Below, one piece after another: positions 1 to 4,795 of a stretch of 5,074 nucleotides of DNA (position 1 is the first letter of the stretch; each line of letters starts with the position of its first letter). Origin of the DNA: Geobacter sp. (GTDB lineage Bacteria; Desulfobacterota; Desulfuromonadia; Geobacterales; DSM-12255). A model generated the notes under the pieces. It saw only the letters and a program-made list of their open reading frames with translations. It was not told the origin of the DNA and did not search any database. The position numbers and the translations under genes were made by a program. The stretch spans positions 1 through 5,074 of the forward strand of contig VEOV01000071.1 of assembly GCA_012026855.1 (NCBI GenBank). The letters are read 5' to 3'.

Positions 1-246
1 GGCAAGGACAACGGCGAAAACCCCGACAACACCCTGATCACCTCCAGAAAGCTTGCCAAAGGAACGGCTGACAAACTCTCCTCGATTCTCATCGGCCTCG
101 GCAGCGACTCCTCACCCGAAGCAAAGGCGGTCAAGGACTCCATGAAGATTACCAAATTCATCAAGACAACCCCCGCTGATTTCAAATCGACCAATGCCCT
201 GCTGAAAAAAGCCGGGGTCAGCAAATCGTTTGCATTCAAGTACTGA
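1..246 (+). CDS. C-terminal end of a probable PhnD-like phosphate/phosphonate-type ABC transporter substrate-binding protein (partial)
   Basis: An open frame enters from the left edge and ends at TGA 244-246, giving 81 residues with no start codon in the window. The order of elements resembles the C-terminal lobe of PhnD-like periplasmic binding proteins (PF12974 type): a short segment NPDNTLITSRKL, an amphipathic helix ending IGLGSD, a helix containing EAKAVKDSMKI, a TKFIKTTPADF segment, and a final LLKKAGV helix. In the family this corresponds to the 'all-aL-kDpegkall..lgi..fvpatdadydp...ll' ending. Such proteins bind phosphate, phosphite, phosphonate or other small anions in the periplasm for an ABC importer; some act only as sensors. 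The signal peptide and ligand pocket lie outside the window, so the substrate cannot be judged. The family call comes from remembered consensus, not a search. A hairpin follows the stop and the next gene is an MCP on the same strand. Confidence 0.6.
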   Translation, partial: GKDNGENPDNTLITSRKLAKGTADKLSSILIGLGSDSSPEAKAVKDSMKITKFIKTTPADFKSTNALLKKAGVSKSFAFKY

Positions 247-256
247 CCAGTCATTA

Positions 257-283
257 CCCCCTCCGGCTTCATGCCGGAGGGGG
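257..283 (+). terminator. Perfect 11-bp GC-rich hairpin, probable terminator of the upstream gene
   Basis: CCCCCTCCGGC (257-267) pairs perfectly with GCCGGAGGGGG (273-283) around the 5-nt loop TTCAT. It begins 10 bp after the stop of the upstream gene and ends 29 bp before the MCP start. The stem is strong, but no T-run follows (CTGCACAACC), so it is not a textbook intrinsic terminator on the plus strand. It could equally be a 3'-end stabiliser or a partial terminator that separates expression of the two genes. Confidence 0.6.
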
Positions 284-312
284 CTGCACAACCTTTCGGG
301 AGCTAATCGTCA

Positions 313-2316
313 ATGTTTGCAAAACTTTTCAAGGCCCGTTCCATCCGCAGCAGATTCCTGACACTTACGACCATTCTCATCCTGATCCTGTTCGGCGGGC
401 TTGGCGCCTTCATCGCCTACCAGAACTCTTCTGAGATAAGGAAATCCCTCGACTCCAAAGCCGCGTCGGTCGCCGACCTTGCCAGTTTCACCGGTGCCGA
501 ATACATGGCAAACTTCAACTTTCAGGCGCTCGACAATCTGGTCCAGGACATCCTCAAGGATCCTGAGGTGAGTTTTGCCGGCTTTTACAATGACAAGCAG
601 GAGTTGGTTACCAAGAGTCCGGTGCCGGCATCTGCCGCATCCCTGAACGTAGTGGCGCGTGCCTTGAAAACCCAGGAAGGAGCAGTTCTTGGCACACTCA
701 AGATCGGCTACAAAACCGATTCTGTTGCCAGAACGCTGAAAAAAGCCGTTCTGCTGGTTGCTGTGGGAACAGTGCTGACGATCATTCTTTTCTCCATCGG
801 CATCAGCATTGCTGCTGAACGGATTATCCTCAAGCCCATAAGCAGATTGAGTGCAATCATCGAACATGTTGCCGGCGGAGACCTGACCAAACAGGTCGAA
901 ACCATCACGGACGACGAACTTGGCGATCTGGCCCTTGCCCTCAACGGGATGATCGCCAACCTCAACAACATGGTCAGTCAGGTAAACAGTGCTGCCGACG
1001 AGCTGAGGAGCATAGCGGGGAACCTCCATTCCGCCTCGGGTAAGGTGGTTGAGGCAGCAAAACTGCAATCCGAAGGGGTGTGCAGCACGTCATCCGCCGT
1101 AACCGAGATAGACGCCTCGATAAAAGGGGTCAACGAAAGCATCGAGGGGCTTTCCCTTGCGGCGTCCGAACGCGCCTCTTCAATCATGGAGATGACATCT
1201 AGCGTCGAAGAAGTTGCCCTGAATACCGAGGGGCTTGCCCGTTCGGTCACAGATGTAAGCTCGTCAGTAAACCAGATGGCGGCATCCATCAAACAGATCA
1301 ATCAGAGCGTCAGAAGCCTCATGGAAGCTGCCAGCAGCACGGCCTCTTCCGTAATGGAAATGGATTATTCGATCCGTCAGGTAGAACAGAACAGCGCCGA
1401 CGCTTCCTTGATATCGGAAACGGTCCGGGAAGATGCCGAGACCGGCAGGGCGGCTCTGGAAGAGTCGATTGCCGGCATCCATGAGATCAAGCGATCGTCG
1501 GAGATTACTTTCGAAGCAATTAACACCCTTTCCGGAAAAGCAGCCGATATCGGCGCGATCCTCTCTGTTATCGATGATGTGGCTGAGCAGACTAACCTGC
1601 TCGCGCTCAATGCGGCGATCATCGCAGCCCAGGCCGGAGAGCAGGGCAAAGGGTTTGCCGTAGTTGCCGAAGAGATCAAGGCGCTGGCGGAAAGAACAAG
1701 AAGCTCCACCCGTGAAATAACGATGGTCATCAACGGCCTGCAGGACGAGACTGCACGGGCCGTCGCAGCCATCCGGAGCGCCGAAAAGAGCATAAACAAC
1801 GGCGAGATCCTGGCCGACAGGTCCGGAACGGCTCTTAACAAGATTTTCGAAGGGATCCAGAAGGCCACGGATCAGATGCGGGCAATCGCCAAAGCAACCA
1901 TTGAACAGGCCAAAGGCAGCCAGCAGATGCGTGACGCAGTGGAGCAGGTATCCCACATGGTCAGCCAGATTGACACCGCGACCAGAGAGCAGGCCCAGGG
2001 GAGCGATCTGATCATCGCCGCATCGGAGAAGATGAAGGAAATTACCACCCAGGTCAGAAACGCGACCCTGGAACAGAGTGAAGTCGGCAAATTCATCGCC
2101 AGGTCCACGGAATCAATAACCGGCATGATCAAGCAGATTAGCCGGGCGTGTCAGGAGCTGGAAAAAGGGAGTGACATGATCGCCGCGTCGGTGCTGGATA
2201 TTGAATCCACGGCAACAATAAACCTCGACGCTACAAAGACAATGGACGATTCAGCCGCAAAACTGTTCGAGCAGATCGACAAGCTGAAAAAGGAGATGGA
2301 GTCTTTTACGACCTGA
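313..2316 (+). CDS. Methyl-accepting chemotaxis protein, membrane-bound with HAMP domain
   Basis: This 667-residue receptor senses a signal outside the inner membrane and is expected to control a CheA kinase. Visible layout: short basic N-terminus; TM1 about residues 15-37; a sensor of about 105 residues (38-143), possibly a single Cache- or CHASE8-like fold, ending in GTLKIGYKTDS; TM2 about 145-167; HAMP about 171-222 with K174-P175, GGDL (188-191) and DELG (201-204); then one long coiled-coil hairpin to the end. The tip is unmistakable: DDVAEQTNLLALNAAI followed by GEQGKGFAVVAEEIKALAERT, with E425, N433 and E443. It is altered at two normally conserved positions, I437 and Q440, where most MCPs have E and R. 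Each arm runs roughly 210-230 residues, much longer than in enteric receptors. The C-terminus (EMESFTT) lacks the NWETF-type CheR tether. ATG 313 follows GGGAG (298-302) at 10 nt. The ligand is unknown. A paralog is partly present at the right edge. Confidence 0.96.
   Translation: MFAKLFKARSIRSRFLTLTTILILILFGGLGAFIAYQNSSEIRKSLDSKAASVADLASFTGAEYMANFNFQALDNLVQDILKDPEVSFAGFYNDKQELVTKSPVPASAASLNVVARALKTQEGAVLGTLKIGYKTDSVARTLKKAVLLVAVGTVLTIILFSIGISIAAERIILKPISRLSAIIEHVAGGDLTKQVETITDDELGDLALALNGMIANLNNMVSQVNSAADELRSIAGNLHSASGKVVEAAKLQSEGVCSTSSAVTEIDASIKGVNESIEGLSLAASERASSIMEMTSSVEEVALNTEGLARSVTDVSSSVNQMAASIKQINQSVRSLMEAASSTASSVMEMDYSIRQVEQNSADASLISETVREDAETGRAALEESIAGIHEIKRSSEITFEAINTLSGKAADIGAILSVIDDVAEQTNLLALNAAIIAAQAGEQGKGFAVVAEEIKALAERTRSSTREITMVINGLQDETARAVAAIRSAEKSINNGEILADRSGTALNKIFEGIQKATDQMRAIAKATIEQAKGSQQMRDAVEQVSHMVSQIDTATREQAQGSDLIIAASEKMKEITTQVRNATLEQSEVGKFIARSTESITGMIKQISRACQELEKGSDMIAASVLDIESTATINLDATKTMDDSAAKLFEQIDKLKKEMESFTT
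1099..1434 (+). repeat. Four 28-residue (four-heptad) repeats in the descending arm of the MCP
   Basis: Residues 263-290, 291-318, 319-346 and 347-374 align without gaps on the pattern [VI]-x-[EQ]-[IM]-x-x-S-[IV]-x-x-[VI]. The unit starts read VTEIDASIKGV, IMEMTSSVEEV, VNQMAASIKQI and VMEMDYSIRQV. Units 1 and 3 are especially close (ASIKGVNESI against ASIKQINQSV, both followed by AAS and ASS four residues apart), which suggests a 56-residue duplication. The repeat is at protein level; the DNA copies have diverged. It lengthens the coiled coil in whole-heptad steps. Confidence 0.8.
1894..2229 (+). repeat. Four 28-residue repeats in the ascending arm of the MCP
   Basis: Residues 528-555, 556-583, 584-611 and 612-639 start with ATIEQAKGS, ATREQAQGS, ATLEQSEVG and ACQELEKGS, spaced exactly 28 residues apart. 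This period matches the repeats in the opposite arm, as expected if the two arms of the antiparallel bundle had to grow in register. The last two units align with the partial MCP at the right edge of the window. Confidence 0.8.
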
Positions 2317-2530
2317 TCAGGCTATGAGGCTCTGCTCAGAACCCGTGTCGACTGCGGAAATCTTGCAAATTGGAGCCGGAATGCCATTAAAAGCATTGAC
2401 CTCGTTTAAACGGTGTGTTATTCGAAACTTCATGACTAATACGATTATCAGCATAGCAGCACGAGCTATCAGCGCAGCGGCGAAAAGCGCCGCCTGATTG
2501 CCCGCGTCTGTTGGCTGAGTCCAGCAATAC

Positions 2531-2558
2531 TTGATAAACAAGGCCGTGGGTATATAAC
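2531..2558 (+). promoter_or_regulatory. Probable sigma70-type promoter for the aminotransferase gene
   Basis: TTGATA (2531-2536, 5 of 6 to TTGACA) and TATAAC (2553-2558, 5 of 6 to TATAAT) are separated by 16 bp. Transcription would start near 2565, leaving a short leader of about 26 nt that contains the GGAGG site. The -10 element lies in the centre of the 25-bp dyad at 2542-2566, so a regulator binding the dyad would block RNA polymerase directly. The alternative reading is that the dyad is a terminator and the promoter match is chance. Confidence 0.5.
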
Positions 2559-2576
2559 CCGCGGCCTTTCTAATTT
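2542..2576 (+). terminator. 25-bp dyad with T-rich tail: intrinsic terminator or operator over the -10 element
   Basis: GGCCGTGGGT (2542-2551) pairs with ACCCGCGGCC (2557-2566) around the loop ATATA. The stem is 10 bp with one G-U pair, and TTTCTAATTTT follows (2567-2577). On form alone it is a good intrinsic terminator for plus-strand transcripts. It lies 226 bp past the MCP stop and only 5 bp before the GGAGG site of the aminotransferase gene. It could end MCP read-through, act as an attenuator of a longer leader, or serve as a DNA operator for the overlapping promoter. Confidence 0.6.
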
Positions 2577-2580
2577 TAAC

Positions 2581-2585
2581 GGAGG
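2581..2585 (+). promoter_or_regulatory. Ribosome binding site of the aminotransferase gene
   Basis: A perfect GGAGG core stands 6 nt before ATG 2592. It is the strongest Shine-Dalgarno site in the window and fixes the start codon. It begins only 4 nt after the T-rich tail of the upstream hairpin. Confidence 0.85.
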
Positions 2586-2591
2586 CAGAAA

Positions 2592-3896
2592 ATGAGAAGA
2601 GAACTTGTCAGTCCGGGTGCCGGTGAGATGACCTATGAGATCCGCAACATCGTCAATGTTGCCGAGAAGCTGCAGAAGTGCGGGGTGAAGATCAACTGGG
2701 AGAATATCGGCGACCCGATCGTCAAGGGTGAGGTAATCCCTGACTGGATGAAGAAGATTGTTGCCGACGAGGCGATGAAGAACGAAAGCTGGGGGTACTG
2801 CCACACCCGCGGGGTCCTGGAGACCAGGGAGTTCATCTGCTCCATCACCAATGGCCACGGTGGCGCCCAGATCACTCCGGATGATATCATCTTCTTCAAC
2901 GGCCTTGGCGATGCCATTGCCAAGATCTACGGCTGCCTCGATTCAGGGAGCCGGGTGCTGGTGCCGTCGCCGACCTACACCACCCATACCCTGGCCGAGA
3001 CCGCCAATGCCGGTGCTGCGCCGATCTGCTACCATCTCAGGCCGGAGAACTGCTGGCATCCGGATGTTGAGGAGATCAGGAGTCAGGTGGTTGCCAACCC
3101 CTCGGTCGTGGCTATTATGCTGATCAACCCGGACAACCCGACCGGCATGGTCTATCCAAAGGAGACGCTGGAGAAGATTGTTGCCATTGCCAGGGAGTTC
3201 GACCTGTTCATCATCTCCGACGAGGTCTACAACAACATCGTCTACAACGGCGAGAGCACGGTGCCGATCTGCGAGGTTGTAGGTGATGTGCCGGCGCTGG
3301 CGCTGAAGGGTATTTCCAAGGAATTCCCCTGGCCCGGCTCCAGGTGCGGCTGGATAGAGACCTACAACTTCGGCAAAGATCCGTCGTTCCAGAAGTATGT
3401 CAACTCCATCCTGACCCTGAAGATGAACGAGGTCTGCTCCACGACTCTGCCGCAGAAGTGCCTGCCGATTGTCATGCAGCACCCCCAGTACCCGGTCTAT
3501 CTTGAGGAGCGGACCAAACGCTATGAGAAGATGAGCAACATCACCTGGAACTTCCTCAAGGAGGTCAAGGGGCTGCAGGTCAACCGGACCAACGGCGCTT
3601 TCTACATGTCCGTAGCCTTCGACAAGGGGCTGCTGAACGACAAGCAGTCGCTCCCCATCGACAATGCCGAGGTGCGTGCCCTGGTGGAAGGGCTGGTGAA
3701 CAAGGCCAATGTTTCCCTGGATAAACGCCTGGTCTACTACATCCTGGCTGCCACCGGCATCTGCATCGTGCCGCTGTCGTCCTTCAACACCAACCTGCAG
3801 GGGTTCAGGGTGACTTTGCTGGAGCGGGACGAGAAAGAGTGCCAGCGGATCTACGGGACGCTCGCCCAGAAGATCGGCGAATACCTGGCATCCTGA
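2592..3896 (+). CDS. Pyridoxal-phosphate-dependent aminotransferase, class I/II (fold type I, AAT superfamily)
   Basis: This cytosolic enzyme of 434 residues should move an amino group between an amino acid and a 2-oxo acid. Family landmarks are all present in order: GYCHTRG (68-74), the cofactor phosphate-binding turn GLGDA (104-108), NPDNPTG (179-185, N182 contacting PLP), SDEVY (D210 for the pyridine nitrogen, Y213), SK with the Schiff-base lysine K243, R251 in GSRCGW, and the substrate-carboxylate arginine R406 in GFRVTLLERDE. Length is slightly above the roughly 390-410 usual for the family, partly from an N-terminal extension starting MRRELVSPGAGE. The subgroup with ISKEFPWPGSRCGWIE around the lysine is one I recall from anaerobes, generally annotated only as COG0436-type aminotransferase, so the amino donor is not assigned. 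Codons favour AAG, GAG and CTG more than in the MCP, which suggests higher expression. It probably has its own promoter. PilZ follows after 62 bp. Confidence 0.95.
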   Translation: MRRELVSPGAGEMTYEIRNIVNVAEKLQKCGVKINWENIGDPIVKGEVIPDWMKKIVADEAMKNESWGYCHTRGVLETREFICSITNGHGGAQITPDDIIFFNGLGDAIAKIYGCLDSGSRVLVPSPTYTTHTLAETANAGAAPICYHLRPENCWHPDVEEIRSQVVANPSVVAIMLINPDNPTGMVYPKETLEKIVAIAREFDLFIISDEVYNNIVYNGESTVPICEVVGDVPALALKGISKEFPWPGSRCGWIETYNFGKDPSFQKYVNSILTLKMNEVCSTTLPQKCLPIVMQHPQYPVYLEERTKRYEKMSNITWNFLKEVKGLQVNRTNGAFYMSVAFDKGLLNDKQSLPIDNAEVRALVEGLVNKANVSLDKRLVYYILAATGICIVPLSSFNTNLQGFRVTLLERDEKECQRIYGTLAQKIGEYLAS

Positions 3897-3918
3897 TGCC
3901 GGTCTGCCCTGATGCCAG
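3885..3918 (+). repeat. Nested inverted and direct repeats at the end of the aminotransferase gene
   Basis: CTGGCATC (3885-3892) is a perfect inverted match of GATGCCAG (3911-3918). CCTGATGCC also occurs twice in direct orientation (3892-3900 and 3908-3916), 16 bp apart. The first arm contains the last sense codons, and the stop codon lies between the arms. Two alternative hairpins are possible: GGCAT/ATGCC with a 4-nt loop, or the outer 8-bp stem. No T-run follows, so a terminator role is weak. It may be a regulatory dyad ahead of PilZ or a transcript-processing element. Confidence 0.5.
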
Positions 3919-3958
3919 TGATATGTAATTGCAATGATTATGTCTGAAGGGGGCGCTG

Positions 3959-4312
3959 ATGGCTGAAAAGAGGAACCTGGACAGGCATCGCAAACGTTAT
4001 GTGCTCCGCTTTGGCGCGGATGAGCTGCTGTTCAAGGCCTTTACCGAAGATATTTCCACTACCGGGCTGTTCATCAAGACCGCCAAGACCTCTCCTCCCG
4101 GGAGCAGTCTACTGGTGGAGCTGGAGCTTGATGAACAGTGCAGGGTGCTGATGGAGACGCGGGTAATGTGGGCGAAGAAGGTGCCGCCGCAGCTGATACA
4201 TCTGGTGAAGAAGAGCGGTATGGGGGTGAAAATCATCCGCTTTGTCAGCGGCGAGGCAGACTACTGTGAACTGTGTGAGGAACTTTCTCTCCCTTATGCG
4301 GAGCTGCTCTGA
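3959..4312 (+). CDS. Single-domain PilZ protein, predicted c-di-GMP receptor
   Basis: This small soluble protein of 117 residues is essentially one PilZ domain. The two-part nucleotide-binding motif is intact: RxxxR as R9-HRK-R13 and DxSxxG as D31-I-S33-TT-G36. Beta-strands typical of the fold follow (LFIKT, SSLLVELEL, VLMETRVMWAKK, GMGVKIIRF). The pattern of 'D-S-GlFi-t' and 'GmGvki' recalls the PilZ-related family common in myxobacteria and Geobacter. Such proteins usually work by contacting a partner once c-di-GMP binds. The C-terminal tail contains C103-x2-C106, which I do not recognise as part of the usual domain. ATG 3959 follows AAGGGGG (3947-3953) at 5 nt; an ATG at 3940 is out of frame. 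It lies 62 bp after the aminotransferase gene and could be cotranscribed with it. Two MCP genes nearby make a chemosensory or motility role plausible, but unproven. Confidence 0.9.
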   Translation: MAEKRNLDRHRKRYVLRFGADELLFKAFTEDISTTGLFIKTAKTSPPGSSLLVELELDEQCRVLMETRVMWAKKVPPQLIHLVKKSGMGVKIIRFVSGEADYCELCEELSLPYAELL

Positions 4313-4316
4313 CCCG

Positions 4317-4337
4317 AATCTGCCCCTAGCGCAGATT
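4317..4337. terminator. Small hairpin between convergent PilZ and TPR genes
   Basis: AATCTGC (4317-4323) pairs with GCAGATT (4331-4337) around a 7-nt loop. It begins 4 bp after the PilZ stop and covers the TPR stop codon at 4326-4328. The intergenic gap is only 13 bp, so any shared terminator must lie here. The stem is short and there is no T-run on either strand, so the role is uncertain. Confidence 0.35.
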
Positions 4338-4793
4338 GAGCCGTGACATCATCAGACCGAGATATTTGTTAATCAGGTTGCTGCGCGGCAGAAAGTTCAA
4401 CGGCGGTGACCTTCTGATGCCGAAGGCCGCCAGAGTATCGATTATCCCCTTGTGTCTCCCCTGGCGCAATCCCATCCGCATAACCCAGATGGCATCCTTT
4501 TTCCTGCCCGCCAATAGCAGTATCCGCCCCTGCCTGAAGTAGTGCTCCGGGTTTTTCGGGTCTTTCCTGATGGCATCGTGACAGGTGTTCACCGCGATTT
4601 TATAGCTGTTTTCCACTGTTGCCAGGCAGAGCGCATAGGCGGAAAGGGCCAGTGGTGATCTTGCTGCCACAGGTATCTGCTGCAGCACTGCCAGCGCAGC
4701 GGCATAATTCTTCTCGGCAATATTCTCCGTTGCTTTCGCCAACTGATCATTGACCGAGGAAACTGTTGCTGAATGTCCCTGCTGGTTTTCCAT
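4326..4793 (-). CDS. Small tetratricopeptide-repeat (TPR) protein
   Basis: This is a 155-residue protein without signal peptide or membrane segment, so it is probably cytoplasmic. Two TPR units are clear and contiguous at 34 residues each: 48-81 (A54, A67, A74, P79) and 82-115 (Y85, G89, A101, G108). A weaker unit covers about 14-47. TPR helices bind other proteins. A basic tail (about 125-155) carries FLPRSNLINKYLG, a sequence I associate loosely with small TPR proteins of deltaproteobacteria. ATG 4791-4793 is the chosen start because AAAGG (4801-4805) stands 7 nt upstream. A TTG two codons earlier overlaps the MCP stop but would be only 1 nt from that site. The gene lies 2 bp downstream of the minus-strand MCP, so the two are surely cotranscribed and perhaps translationally coupled. 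A role as scaffold or adaptor for that receptor is inference. Confidence 0.85.
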   Translation of the reverse strand: MENQQGHSATVSSVNDQLAKATENIAEKNYAAALAVLQQIPVAARSPLALSAYALCLATVENSYKIAVNTCHDAIRKDPKNPEHYFRQGRILLLAGRKKDAIWVMRMGLRQGRHKGIIDTLAAFGIRRSPPLNFLPRSNLINKYLGLMMSRLNLR

Positions 4794-4795
4794 CT

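Larger units (their letters stand above)
2317..2591. other. 275-bp AT-richer intergenic gap between the MCP and aminotransferase genes
   Basis: This stretch holds no convincing gene. Its middle is clearly AT-richer than the flanking genes (about 38% GC over 2401-2460 by hand count). It contains several small dyads: AATGC/GCATT at 2380-2384 and 2393-2397, and GCGGCG/CGCCGC at 2477-2482 and 2488-2493 with loop AAAAG. It also has two TATCAGC copies 21 bp apart (2446 and 2467) and a strong dyad plus T-rich tail at 2542-2576. A 74-codon minus-strand frame spans 2317-2541 but begins at TTG with no visible ribosome binding site. I see no match to the c-di-GMP, SAM or glycine riboswitch cores I know. 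It is best read as MCP 3' region plus aminotransferase control region. Confidence 0.6.

Noticed and set aside
310..1068. 252-codon minus-strand open frame across the MCP N-terminal half
   Set aside because: It lies opposite a well-supported MCP with TM, HAMP and coiled-coil structure, and its translation has no recognisable domain. It is a shadow frame.
1264..1956. 230-codon minus-strand open frame across the MCP tip region
   Set aside because: The plus strand here encodes the highly conserved MCP tip. The antisense frame is a by-product of GC-rich codon use.
2396..2424. Alternative promoter TTGACC followed by TATTCG at 17 bp
   Set aside because: The -35 is good, but the -10 matches only 3 of 6 positions. 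The TTGATA/TATAAC pair further down is much better.
2317..2591. c-di-GMP (GEMM) or other riboswitch ahead of the aminotransferase gene
   Set aside because: Considered because Geobacter genomes carry many GEMM elements, but the conserved core segments and the tetraloop-receptor layout are not found here.
2943..3482. 179-codon minus-strand open frame inside the aminotransferase gene
   Set aside because: It is antisense to the PLP-binding core of the aminotransferase (NPDNPTG, SDEVY, K243), with no ribosome binding site or domain seen.
3886..3900. Possible sigma54 (-24/-12) promoter before PilZ (TGGCATCCTGATGCC)
   Set aside because: The GG and GC dinucleotides are 9 bp apart instead of the required 10, and the site overlaps the end of the upstream gene.
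3928..3935. Palindrome ATTGCAAT upstream of PilZ as an operator
   Set aside because: An 8-bp palindrome in AT-rich spacer is expected by chance, and it does not extend beyond the 8 bp.
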